The notes beneath the pieces were generated by a model. It searched no databases, was not told where the DNA came from, and saw only the letters and a program-made list of their open reading frames with translations. Positions 16,863 through 24,803 of a stretch of 64,000 nucleotides of DNA are shown piece by piece. Both the position numbers and the translations under genes were made by a program. The stretch comes from Caulobacterales bacterium. Lineage in GTDB: Bacteria > Pseudomonadota > Alphaproteobacteria > Caulobacterales > Caulobacteraceae. Within the stretch, counting starts at the first letter, position 1; the number at the start of each line of letters is the position of its first letter. The DNA lies in the NCBI GenBank assembly GCA_016183935.1, contig JACPDR010000011.1, positions 1 through 64,000 of the forward strand, in the 5' to 3' direction.

Positions 16863-19802
16863 TCACCAGCGCCGGGTGAGCTGAAGCGCGACGACGCGGC
16901 CGAGCAGACTGGCCTGCCCCGGATCAAACCCGTAGCCCGAGGGGGCGTCGTAGAAGGGCGGATCCTCGGCGAACAGATTCTGAACGCCCAGGCTCAGGCG
17001 CAGGCCGTCGAGCCGGGCCGACGACGGCGTCCAGCTCACCTGGGCGTCGACGGTGGTCCAGCTCGCGATCCTGGTTCCGACCCGGTCCTCGTAGTCGTCC
17101 ACATGGTTCGCGTGCAGGCCGAGGCCGAAGGCTCCCCGGGACCATTCGGCGCCAATCCGGGCGCGAACACGCACGGGGTATCCGATCAGTCCCGCGACCT
17201 GCCGAACGGCCGCCGCCGGCGTGGGCCGGGTTTCATAGTCCAGAATGTAGGAGGCCGAAGCGTCGAAGGTGACGAGGTTTTCACCCAGTTGCAGCGGGTA
17301 GGTCCCGGAGAGGTCGAGGCCCCTGACCCTGACGTCGCCGGTGTTGACCCAGCGCGCATCGACGACCGCGCGATAGGACTCGATCGGAAAGAAGGGAGAA
17401 AACCCCGGCAGGTCCGAATAGCTTTCAACCAGCGTCCGATCCGCGGCGCTCGTGCCCGGGTTCACCACGGTCACGAAGGGCGCCAGGGCCGCGTCGCTGA
17501 GCACGCCGAGCAGGTTCTCCGCCACGGGCTGCGCGATCCGGTCGGTGAACCGGGTGTCGAAATAGTTGAGGCTGAGGTTGAGCCTGCCCCGCGGACGGTA
17601 GTCGAACCCGAGGGCGAGAGTCTCGGCCGTCTCCGGCATAAGGTCGGCGTTCCCGCCGACCAGGAAGAGCGCCAGCGCATCGCTCCCGTCGGCCCGCTTC
17701 AGGAAGGTCCCGAAGGCGCCGGCTTCATCATAGATTTGCGGCAGGGACGCCGCCCGAAACGACGTTCCCCACGAGACGCGAACGCCGAGGTCCTCAACAG
17801 GCGACCAGACCACCCCGATCTTCGGATTGGTCGTTGAACCGAAGTCATCATACTCCTCGTAGCGGCCCGCCAGCGAGACATCGAGGCTGCGGAGACCCGG
17901 TCGGGCGTTGTCCGGTCCGATCAAGGGGATGCGCGCCTCGGCGAAGACGGCGCTGATGGACCTTTCCCGCTGGGGACTGGGGCTGAGCCTGGGGGCGGCG
18001 GTCGACAGGAACGATGTCACCTCGGTATCGAACGTCTCCCTGCGGACCTGGGCGCCGACGGCGAGCTGCAAGTCGCCCCCCGGCAAGGTCAGCAGCGGGC
18101 CCTGGGCCAGAAGGTTGACCGACGAGGCGCGGCTCCGGTCCCGGGCCTCGGAATACCCGCTGCTGATGAAATCGAGAACGGCGTCCGAGTTCGCGCCTCC
18201 GTCTCCGAAGAGGTTGGCATAGCCGTCCACGCTGGCCCGGAAAGACGTCGTGGGATCATCCGCGATCGTTCCAAGCGCTTCGTTCAGCAGGCGGCTGTTC
18301 ACCCGGTTGTAGACGCCCGCCAGGCCGCGTTCCTGCGCGAACGCCAGATAGCCGTCGACCGACCAGCCGGCGTCGAAGGCGTAGCCGCCCCCTATCGTGG
18401 CGCCGAAGCTTTCCGAACGTCCCTCCTGACGGGTGGGCCCGAGATCGCCAAGGAAGGAATAGCCGATCGTGTGCGACGCTGCGCCCGTGGGCGAGACGAA
18501 GTGGGGATTGGCTTGGGTCACCGTGAAGACGCCCGCGTTCGCGACGCCCGCGACCTCATGGGTCCGCCGGCTGTACCGCAGGTCGGCGGTGGCCTCGAAC
18601 CGGTCGCCGAAGGATTGGCGCAGGCGACCGTAAACGCTGTGGCGCTCGAGCGCCGGGACGAGATCCGCACCCAGCATGGAGGACTGAAGATTGGCGCTTC
18701 CCGCGACAAAATCCGCAGGCGTCTGCGCCGTGCCGGTAGCGTTCGGGCGGATGGCGTATCGGGCCACAAAGGCCCCGGTCGCCGCGTCGAAGGCGAGAAT
18801 ATTGCCGGGCGAGCTGGACAGACCCCGGTGATCGGTTCCCCCGAAAGGACGCAGGTCGCCGTCGGCGGTGTAGGGCCGGTCGCGCGAACTCAGCGCATTG
18901 ATGGTCTGGTATTCGTAGGACAGATAGGCGGAGCCGGAGGACCACGTCCGGCCCGCCAGATGCGAGGCCATGACGTCCTCGGCGCCGCCTTCCGCCGCGG
19001 CGACCCGCACACGGCTCTCCTGGCCGTCGAACGATCGGCGCATGATCACATTGACCACGCCCGCGACGGCGTCGGCGCCATAGAGGGCGGAGGCCCCGTC
19101 GAGGAGAACGTCCACCCGCTCCACCGCCGCCGAAGGCAGGGCCGACACGTCGCCGAACTCGCCGCGAAAGCCCGTGCCCGCGAGGCGGCGGCCGTTGACC
19201 AGAACCAGCGTCGACGCCGGCCCGAGGCCGCGAAGATTCACCCCCGTCGCATAGACCGAATTCGAACCGCCCCGATCCGACCCCGCCAATTGCACCACCG
19301 GGGTCGCCGACCCCGCATAGTTCTGCGGCAGGTCCGTCAGAGCCTCGGCGACCGTCGCGAACCCGCGTCGGTCCAGGGCGTCGCGGTCCAGCATCACCAC
19401 AGGGGACGACGGCGGCCCCGAGGATCTCAGCAAGGTTCCGGTGACGATCACGTCCTCGATCTGGATCACGGCCTGCGCGCTCTGCGACGCCGCGCCGACG
19501 CGGCGCAGAAAGATGACGCCGGGCCGGGTTTCGGACCAGGCCAACCCCGACCCCGCCAGCAACCGGTCCAGCGCCGCCGACGGCGCGAACCGTCCCCGCA
19601 GACCGTCGGTCCGCAGACCCGCGACCAGGTCGCCGGAGAACAGGATCTGCTGATCGGACTGGGTCGCGAAGAGGTTCAGAGCATCCCGCAGCGATCCGGG
19701 CGGAATGTCGAACTCGCGCGCGGTCTGGGCGCAGGCCGTCGTGCCGACGGCCAGAACGCAGGCCGCCAGCGCACTGCCGGACAGAAGGCTGAAACGACTC
19801 AT
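16863..19802 (-). CDS. TonB-dependent receptor with N-terminal STN signalling domain
   Basis: Outer-membrane transporter, likely the importer of the lasso peptide, which would deliver it to the co-transcribed isopeptidase. The 979-aa protein has a signal peptide (residues 1-26), an STN domain (about 30-100, DIPPGSLRDALNLFATQSDQQILFSG), a plug domain (about 115-260, with EDVIVTG and VNLRGLGPASTLVLVNGRRL) and a 22-strand barrel ending in aromatic LTRRW. The STN domain is what FecR-type anti-sigma factors read, matching the FecR and sigma genes upstream. Substrate assignment is inference from location. Confidence 0.93.
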   Translation of the reverse strand: MSRFSLLSGSALAACVLAVGTTACAQTAREFDIPPGSLRDALNLFATQSDQQILFSGDLVAGLRTDGLRGRFAPSAALDRLLAGSGLAWSETRPGVIFLRRVGAASQSAQAVIQIEDVIVTGTLLRSSGPPSSPVVMLDRDALDRRGFATVAEALTDLPQNYAGSATPVVQLAGSDRGGSNSVYATGVNLRGLGPASTLVLVNGRRLAGTGFRGEFGDVSALPSAAVERVDVLLDGASALYGADAVAGVVNVIMRRSFDGQESRVRVAAAEGGAEDVMASHLAGRTWSSGSAYLSYEYQTINALSSRDRPYTADGDLRPFGGTDHRGLSSSPGNILAFDAATGAFVARYAIRPNATGTAQTPADFVAGSANLQSSMLGADLVPALERHSVYGRLRQSFGDRFEATADLRYSRRTHEVAGVANAGVFTVTQANPHFVSPTGAASHTIGYSFLGDLGPTRQEGRSESFGATIGGGYAFDAGWSVDGYLAFAQERGLAGVYNRVNSRLLNEALGTIADDPTTSFRASVDGYANLFGDGGANSDAVLDFISSGYSEARDRSRASSVNLLAQGPLLTLPGGDLQLAVGAQVRRETFDTEVTSFLSTAAPRLSPSPQRERSISAVFAEARIPLIGPDNARPGLRSLDVSLAGRYEEYDDFGSTTNPKIGVVWSPVEDLGVRVSWGTSFRAASLPQIYDEAGAFGTFLKRADGSDALALFLVGGNADLMPETAETLALGFDYRPRGRLNLSLNYFDTRFTDRIAQPVAENLLGVLSDAALAPFVTVVNPGTSAADRTLVESYSDLPGFSPFFPIESYRAVVDARWVNTGDVRVRGLDLSGTYPLQLGENLVTFDASASYILDYETRPTPAAAVRQVAGLIGYPVRVRARIGAEWSRGAFGLGLHANHVDDYEDRVGTRIASWTTVDAQVSWTPSSARLDGLRLSLGVQNLFAEDPPFYDAPSGYGFDPGQASLLGRVVALQLTRRW

Positions 19803-19847
19803 ATCTGGGCTCCCCTCAACGCCACGCGGCGTCAGAGAAGAGACGGT

Positions 19848-20855
19848 TCAGACCCCGGGTAACCCCGGAGAGGTTTCCCGATTATTTTTGCGCGCCGACA
19901 GGCGGACGGTTCCGTCCGGACCCGGAGAGGCCTCCAGATCGAACACCTGCGAGGCCGTCGAGACGAAGGCGTCCCGGTCCCCCGTCCGGAAGACCCCGTT
20001 GACCGGCACGGCGTCCAGCGCCGCCGCGTCCAGTTCGATCTTCGCCGTCAGATACCGGTTCACCTCGGCCACGGCGTCCCGCAGCGGGGTGTCCCGGAAG
20101 ACGATCCGGCCGTCCGTCCAGCCGGTTTCGGCCGGAACGTCGGCGATCCGAGTCGCGACCCCCGCGGGGGTGACCTGGGCATGCTGGCCGGCCGCCATCC
20201 GCTGCGCCGCCCTCCCCTCGCCCGGCGCCACGTCGACCGCCCCCGACACCAGGATCACGCTCACCCCCGTCCCGTTCCGCCGCACATCGAACACCGTGCC
20301 GACCGCCGTCACCTGCGCTTCGCCGGCCCGGACGACGAACGGCCGGCTCACGTCGTGCGCGACCGTGAAGAGCGCCTGGCCGCGCTCCAGGTCCACCAGG
20401 CGACGGTCTCCCTCGAACCGCACCCGGATGCGCGACGCCGTATCCAGCCGCACCGACGATCCGTCGGCGAGCTGCACCAGCCGCTGCTCGCCTACGTCGG
20501 TCGCGAACACGGTCCGGTTTTGCAGCCAGGTCCAGCTGCCGATCGCCAGCGCCGCCGCCCCGGCGACCGCCGCCAGGCCCAGCAGGGTGCGCGGCAGCCG
20601 GGCGGGCCGGACCCGGCCGGTCCTGCGCGACATCGCCGCGTCGAGCGCCGCCGTGATCGCCGGGTCGTCCGCCAGCGCACCGGTGTCGGCCCAGACCTTC
20701 TCCACGCGTCGGTAGGCCTCGGCGTTCGCCGGCGACGCGCGCCAGGCGAAGAATTCCTCGATCGTATCAGTGCTGACGTTCCGCGCGCCCAAGCGGGCGT
20801 GCCAGGCGGCCGCCTCGGTCTCCGCGGCTTCAACCCGGACCTTCGGGTTGGTCAT
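19848..20855 (-). CDS. FecR-family anti-sigma/sigma-regulator protein
   Basis: Inner-membrane regulator that relays TonB-receptor occupancy to the ECF sigma factor. The 335-aa product (MTNPKVRVEAAETEAAAWHARL) has a cytosolic N-terminal DUF4880-like domain (residues 1-70), one membrane helix (LLGLAAVAGAAALAIGSWTWL) and a periplasmic FecR domain (VGEQRLVQLADGSSVRLDTASRIRV) followed by a C-terminal STN-interacting part. An ATG at 20867 is an alternative start. The gene begins just after the sigma-factor stop and ends 45 bp before the TonB receptor. Confidence 0.92.
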   Translation of the reverse strand: MTNPKVRVEAAETEAAAWHARLGARNVSTDTIEEFFAWRASPANAEAYRRVEKVWADTGALADDPAITAALDAAMSRRTGRVRPARLPRTLLGLAAVAGAAALAIGSWTWLQNRTVFATDVGEQRLVQLADGSSVRLDTASRIRVRFEGDRRLVDLERGQALFTVAHDVSRPFVVRAGEAQVTAVGTVFDVRRNGTGVSVILVSGAVDVAPGEGRAAQRMAAGQHAQVTPAGVATRIADVPAETGWTDGRIVFRDTPLRDAVAEVNRYLTAKIELDAAALDAVPVNGVFRTGDRDAFVSTASQVFDLEASPGPDGTVRLSARKNNRETSPGLPGV

Positions 20856-20869
20856 GGTGCGCCCCATCG

Positions 20870-21373
20870 CTAGCGCCGAAGCTGGGCTGCGCAGTGAGCC
20901 AGGGCCTTGGTCATGCGCCACTCAACGGTTTTGGGACTGATCCCGAGCTGCTCGCCGATCTGGCTGTTCGTCAGACCGCCGAACCGGGATAGCACAAAGA
21001 CATCGCGAAGGGGCTCTGGCAATCCGAGCACAAGCTGTTTCGCCAGCACCTCGGCCGCCTGGTGCGGCATTTCGCAGCCCCAGCCGTCGGACTGGCTGAC
21101 CTCGGCGGCATGCCGCGACCGGTGAACCCGCCGCGCCATCCGATCCGCCGCCAGGTTCGAAGCAATGCGCATCAGGAGCGCCTGCGGATGCCTGATCTCC
21201 CCAATGGCCTGATAAGGCGCAATCCGAAGCCAGGTCTCCTGAAACAGATCGTCAGCATCCTGGACGCCGTACCGCCGCACGAGACGATTTCTCAGCCAAG
21301 TGGAGTAGCGCTTGTAAAGCTGGGACAAGGGTGCGTCGCCTCCCGCCCTTGCTCGCTCGAAGCTCTCCGACAC
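20870..21373 (-). CDS. FecI-like ECF sigma factor
   Basis: Extracytoplasmic-function sigma factor of 167 aa. Region 2 (LSQLYKRYSTWLRNRLVRRYGVQDADDLFQETWLRI, residues 17-52) and region 4 (LPEPLRDVFVLSRFGGLTNSQIGEQLGISPKTVEWRMTKALAHC, residues 117-160) are both intact. It heads the operon sigma-FecR-TonB receptor-isopeptidase, so it likely activates its own operon, and perhaps the lasso genes, when the receptor is loaded. No target promoter motif could be assigned with confidence. Confidence 0.93.
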   Translation of the reverse strand: MSESFERARAGGDAPLSQLYKRYSTWLRNRLVRRYGVQDADDLFQETWLRIAPYQAIGEIRHPQALLMRIASNLAADRMARRVHRSRHAAEVSQSDGWGCEMPHQAAEVLAKQLVLGLPEPLRDVFVLSRFGGLTNSQIGEQLGISPKTVEWRMTKALAHCAAQLRR

Positions 21374-21416
21374 GGCCGTTCACTCTCCAACGGGACGACA
21401 AATCACCTGACCTATT

Positions 21417-21428
21417 GAAAATGACACG
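21417..21428. repeat. GAAA(A)TGACACG repeat, copy 1
   Basis: GAAAATGACACG lies 45 bp before the first of two tandem XRE genes. A near-identical GAAATGACACG (21711-21721) lies 45 bp before the second. The equal spacing suggests a shared promoter or operator element copied with the gene, possibly the binding site of the encoded regulators. Confidence 0.5.
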
Positions 21429-21472
21429 TTTAGGGGACAGCGCCTATCGCGTGGTTTCATCTTACTGTGGCG

Positions 21473-21685
21473 ATGGAGCTTGTCGCCCAGCTTGGGAGAA
21501 ACGTGCGGACGATCCGAACCGAAATCGGCCTGTCCCAAGAAGAAGTCGCGTTCCGCGCTGGCCTAAAGAGAAGCTATTTGAGCGACCTGGAACGCGGCAC
21601 CCGAAACCCGACCGTTCGCGCTCTTGGGCGCATCGCAGAGGCGTTAGGCGTGCCCCCGAGCCGCCTGCTTCAAGAGCGAAGTTGA
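21473..21685 (+). CDS. Small XRE-family regulator, tandem copy 1
   Basis: A 70-aa protein made almost entirely of a Cro/C1 helix-turn-helix (GLSQEEVAFRAGLKRSYLSDLERGTRNPTVRALGRIAEALGV). A GTG two codons upstream (21467) is an alternative start; no clear Shine-Dalgarno is visible for either. A close paralogue follows 80 bp downstream on the same strand, identical across the whole recognition-helix segment KRSYLSDLERGTRNPTVRAL. Solitary regulators of this size occur widely in alphaproteobacteria; the target is unknown. Confidence 0.8.
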   Translation: MELVAQLGRNVRTIRTEIGLSQEEVAFRAGLKRSYLSDLERGTRNPTVRALGRIAEALGVPPSRLLQERS

Positions 21686-21710
21686 GGCTAGGCTTCAGTT
21701 CAACAGATTT

Positions 21711-21721
21711 GAAATGACACG
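21711..21721. repeat. GAAATGACACG repeat, copy 2
   Basis: Second copy of the element at 21417-21428, in the same position relative to the following XRE gene. It overlaps no coding sequence. It is a likely promoter or operator remnant of a tandem duplication. Confidence 0.5.
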
Positions 21722-21765
21722 ATTGGTGGGCGGCGTCCGGACCCGAGCTTGGGTCATCTGTCCGG

Positions 21766-21972
21766 ATGGACGTCGTCGTTCTCTTCGGGAAGAACGTGCG
21801 TGCGCTTCGGGATCGTGAAGGACTGTCGCAGGAGGAACTGGCTTTCAGAGCCGGCATGAAGCGCAGCTATCTGAGCGACCTCGAGCGTGGCACCAGAAAT
21901 CCCACCGTGCGCGCGCTTGGGCGGCTAGCCGAAGCGTTGGGTGTTGCCCCGTCTCGCCTTCTTGAATCCTAG
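21766..21972 (+). CDS. Small XRE-family regulator, tandem copy 2
   Basis: A 68-aa helix-turn-helix protein (MDVVVLFGKNVRALRDREGLSQEEL), paralogous to the gene at 21473. By eye about three-quarters of positions match and the recognition helix is identical, so both proteins probably bind the same DNA. They could heterodimerise. The following 240 bp up to 22216 show no gene, only a GGAAGCGGACTTTCCTGAC motif at 22075-22093 resembling other intergenic motifs in this window. Confidence 0.82.
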   Translation: MDVVVLFGKNVRALRDREGLSQEELAFRAGMKRSYLSDLERGTRNPTVRALGRLAEALGVAPSRLLES

Positions 21973-22216
21973 TAGCCGCCGAGACTCGGCAACAGGCTAT
22001 TGATAGAATCTTCGACCGCCAGCCCGGTCTTCGGCGTCCGTACTGCGCCAGAAGCGGAAATTGGCAGGCGGCCGGGAAGCGGACTTTCCTGACATGCGGT
22101 GCGCAGTGCCCGCTTCCGACCCGTGTGAAACAGCCACGCCACGCATCGTTAGCGGAGCGCGCGGACGGCTCTGTGTAGGCTGCTGCTAAGTTGGGCGTAG
22201 GATCGCGGCATTGGCG

Positions 22217-22426
22217 TCAGACTATCGCGACGCGCCAGCGTAGGGACTGCAAAGCCTCTTCAGCCGTTGCCCGTTCTTTTTTCCGGAGTGCGTCACATAC
22301 CCCCTCAGCGAGCCTGATCAGGCAGACAAGTTCGCCGCGCGCTTCTGACGACCCGACCTCCTCAAGAGATTGGTGAAAGACACGGAGGGCGGCCTCCGCC
22401 TTTTCCGTGTGACTCAGACCAAGCAC
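22217..22426 (-). CDS. Small hypothetical helical protein
   Basis: A 69-codon frame starting at GTG with a strong GGGGGAAG element a few bases upstream. The product (GLSHTEKAEAALRVFHQSLEEVGSSEARGELVCLIRLAEGV) is mostly amphipathic helix with balanced charge, unlike the Arg/Pro-rich shadow frames elsewhere in this DNA. No family recognised. It lies alone about 100 bp below the ktrA stop on the same strand. Coding status is moderately supported. Confidence 0.5.
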   Translation of the reverse strand: MLGLSHTEKAEAALRVFHQSLEEVGSSEARGELVCLIRLAEGVCDALRKKERATAEEALQSLRWRVAIV

Positions 22427-22525
22427 TACGCTTCCCCCTTGGGTTCACATTCCCAGTTCATAAACCCACTTGTGACAGCGAAACGGCGCTTAGGGGCTCC
22501 CTCTCCGTTGGGCGAGTTGCAGTGT

Positions 22526-23233
22526 TCACGGAAGAGCGGCGAAGCGCTCCACTTTTCGCGTGGGGCCTGAGATGATCAGGAGGTCGCCTTCGACAACCAG
22601 AGTACCGGGCTTCGCGTAGGTGAAGTCCTCGCGCGGACGCTTCACGCCCACGACGGTGATGCCGTGCCGGGTTCGAAGCGCTGACTCGCCCAGGGTCTTG
22701 CCCAAGGCCTCTCGGGGCGGACGTGTTTTCACGATGGCGAAATCGTCGTCGAACTCGATGAAGTCGATCATCTTGCCCGTGACCAGATGGGCGACCCGCT
22801 CGCCCATTGCGGCCTCCGGAAAAACCACGTGGTGCGCGCCCGTCCGTTCGAGAATCTTGCCGTGGTTCGGACTGATGGCCTTGGCCCAGATGTCGGGCAC
22901 GCCCAGTTCGCTGAGGGCCAGGACGGTCAACACGCTGGCTTCGATGTCGCTGCCGATGCCGACGACAGCATGATGGAAGTCCGCCACGCCGAGTCGGCGC
23001 AAGGCGTCGATGCTGCTGGCGTCCGCCTGCACGACGTGCGTGAGGCGGTCGGACCACGACTGCACGAGCGCCAGGTTCTCCTCGATCGCCAGGACCTCAT
23101 GACCCAGGAGGGTAAGGCTCTGAGCCACGGCGCCGCCGAACCGGCCGAGTCCCACGACCACGACATTGTTCGAGGTTTGTTTGTTCGATCTAGCCAACGA
23201 TGGGGCGCTCCTGCGGGTAGCGATAGGGGACAT
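22526..23233 (-). CDS. KtrA/TrkA-type potassium channel regulatory subunit
   Basis: Cytosolic RCK protein that gates the KtrB potassium pore on nucleotide binding. The 235-aa product has an N-terminal Rossmann RCK_N domain (VVVVGLGRFGGAVAQSLTLLGHEVLAIEE; VVQADASSIDALRRLGV) and a C-terminal RCK_C domain (about residues 155-235). The ATG at 23233 overlaps the end of ktrB by 44 nt. A TTG at 23197, preceded by AGGAG, would give a shorter N-terminus that still includes the whole Rossmann fold. Two-gene ktrB-ktrA operon. Confidence 0.88.
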   Translation of the reverse strand: MSPIATRRSAPSLARSNKQTSNNVVVVGLGRFGGAVAQSLTLLGHEVLAIEENLALVQSWSDRLTHVVQADASSIDALRRLGVADFHHAVVGIGSDIEASVLTVLALSELGVPDIWAKAISPNHGKILERTGAHHVVFPEAAMGERVAHLVTGKMIDFIEFDDDFAIVKTRPPREALGKTLGESALRTRHGITVVGVKRPREDFTYAKPGTLVVEGDLLIISGPTRKVERFAALP

Positions 23234-24524
23234 GTCGGGCCCGTAGCGCCAGCGCCGCGGCCACGGTTATTGTTCCGACTCGCCCGACGAACATAAGGCC
23301 GATGAGGATCAACTGCGCGGGCGCCGGAAGCGACGCCGTAATGCCCGTGCTCATGCCCACGGTCGCGAAGGCGGAAATGACTTCGAACAGCACCTTGTCC
23401 AAAGGCTGCGTCGAGAGCGACAGGATCGTCAGGGTCGAAACGCCGACCAAACCGACCGCGAGCAGCACGACCGTCAGGGCCTGCCTCTGAACGTCGGGGC
23501 AGATGCGGCGCCGGAAGGCCGTGACGTCCGAGCGCCCGCGGACTTCCGCCCAGACGACAAACCCCAGAAGCAGAAAGGTCGTAATCTTGATTCCGCCGGC
23601 GGTGCCGGCGCTGCCGCCGCCGATCAGCATCAGGCCGTCGGTCAGCAAAAGCGTCTCCGGGCGCATCTGGCCGACGTCCACGGTGTTGAAGCCGGCCGTG
23701 CGGCTCATGACGGAATGGGTGAAAGCGCTCAAAGTCTTCCCGGCGGGCGGCATCTCGCCCATCGTTCCGACATTGTTCCATTCCGCCACCGTGACCCCTA
23801 CGAAGCCCATGAGCAGCAAACCCACTGTGCCGAGCAGCGTCAGCTTGGCGTGAATCGACCAACGATCGGGCGTCCGCCAGCCGGTCAGCAACTCATTGAT
23901 CACCGGGAAGCCCAATCCGCTGACGATGATCGCGGCGCACAGCGGTAGCAGGACCAGCGGATCCAGCGCGAACCCCATCAGGCTGTCGGAGAAAGTGGAG
24001 AAGCCCGCGTTGTTGAACGCGGAGATTGCGTGAAAGACGCCGTTCCAGGCCGCGGTGCCCCACGGCTCGCCGTATGTGAAATGAAGTCGCAGGGTGAGAA
24101 CCGCCGCGACAGTCGCCTCGAAAACTACCGTGACCCCCAGAATCGTGAGGAGGACACCTTTTACATCAACCAGATCCAGGCTCTTCGTCTCTGCCTGCAC
24201 GACAAGACGGCGGCCAAGCCGCATGCGCCGGGTGACGAGCATTCCCAGAAGGGTCGCTCCGGCCATGATTCCGAACCCGCCCACCTGGAAGAGACCAAGG
24301 ATCACCGCCTGTCCGAAGGGGGACCAGTAGGTGGCGGTGTCAACTGTGATCAATCCCGTCACGCAGGCGGCGGACGTGGCGGTAAATAGCGCAGTGATGA
24401 GCGGCGCCGGACTGCCTGTTGTGGTCGCCCATGGCAGCGACAGCAGAACCGTGCCAGCCAGAACGGCGGCCAGGAACGCCAGAGGCACCATGCGCGCCGG
24501 ATGATCGAGAATCGGTCTTCGCAA
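23190..24524 (-). CDS. KtrB/TrkH-type potassium transporter pore subunit
   Basis: Membrane subunit of a Ktr-type K+ uptake system, 444 aa. It shows the four-fold membrane-pore-membrane pattern with filter-like Gly segments (SAACVTGLITVD, AFNNAGFSTFSD, SRTAGFNTVD, ATVGMSTGI), each ending a P-loop. The TTG start at 24524 gives the conserved N-terminus RRPILDHPARMVPLAFL; an internal ATG at 24491 would delete it. It is transcribed with ktrA and divergently from kup, across a 279-bp region with candidate regulatory repeats. Confidence 0.9.
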   Translation of the reverse strand: MRRPILDHPARMVPLAFLAAVLAGTVLLSLPWATTTGSPAPLITALFTATSAACVTGLITVDTATYWSPFGQAVILGLFQVGGFGIMAGATLLGMLVTRRMRLGRRLVVQAETKSLDLVDVKGVLLTILGVTVVFEATVAAVLTLRLHFTYGEPWGTAAWNGVFHAISAFNNAGFSTFSDSLMGFALDPLVLLPLCAAIIVSGLGFPVINELLTGWRTPDRWSIHAKLTLLGTVGLLLMGFVGVTVAEWNNVGTMGEMPPAGKTLSAFTHSVMSRTAGFNTVDVGQMRPETLLLTDGLMLIGGGSAGTAGGIKITTFLLLGFVVWAEVRGRSDVTAFRRRICPDVQRQALTVVLLAVGLVGVSTLTILSLSTQPLDKVLFEVISAFATVGMSTGITASLPAPAQLILIGLMFVGRVGTITVAAALALRARHVPYRYPQERPIVG

Positions 24525-24665
24525 GGCGTCACTTTCGGCAACAGGGCCGTGGTTATAGCCGATCCGTTACCGCGAGATAGCCAGGCCGGAGGACGGACTC
24601 CGTCGGCCCGGCCATATCCACGGCATCAGTTCGCGACCGACGAGCGGATGTTCGCCTGACCAAGG

Positions 24666-24730
24666 ACGAGAGGATATCTCTCGTCTCGTTGCGGTTCAGG
24701 CGTGAGACCCAATCCTTATACCGTCCTTAT
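24666..24730. promoter_or_regulatory. Putative control region between ktrB and kup
   Basis: ACGAGAG-GATAT-CTCTCGT at 24666-24684 is a perfect interrupted palindrome. Downstream, TCCTTAT occurs twice as direct repeats at 24713-24719 and 24724-24730, 11 bp apart. Direct repeats one helical turn apart are typical of OmpR/PhoB-family response-regulator sites, the family of the KdpE protein encoded 2.5 kb away. Assignment to KdpE is inference. The rest of the 279-bp gap shows nothing else. Confidence 0.4.
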
Positions 24731-24803
24731 GCGTTGAGCCGGTTTTCCCCGTCGAACCCATATCCGGCTCCCGGCTAGAGCCTTCGCATGCAAGCGAGGG
24801 CGT

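Noticed and set aside
14907-17837. 976-codon plus-strand open frame
   Set aside because: Antisense shadow of the isopeptidase and TonB receptor; composition is Arg/Gly/Gln-rich and has no domain.
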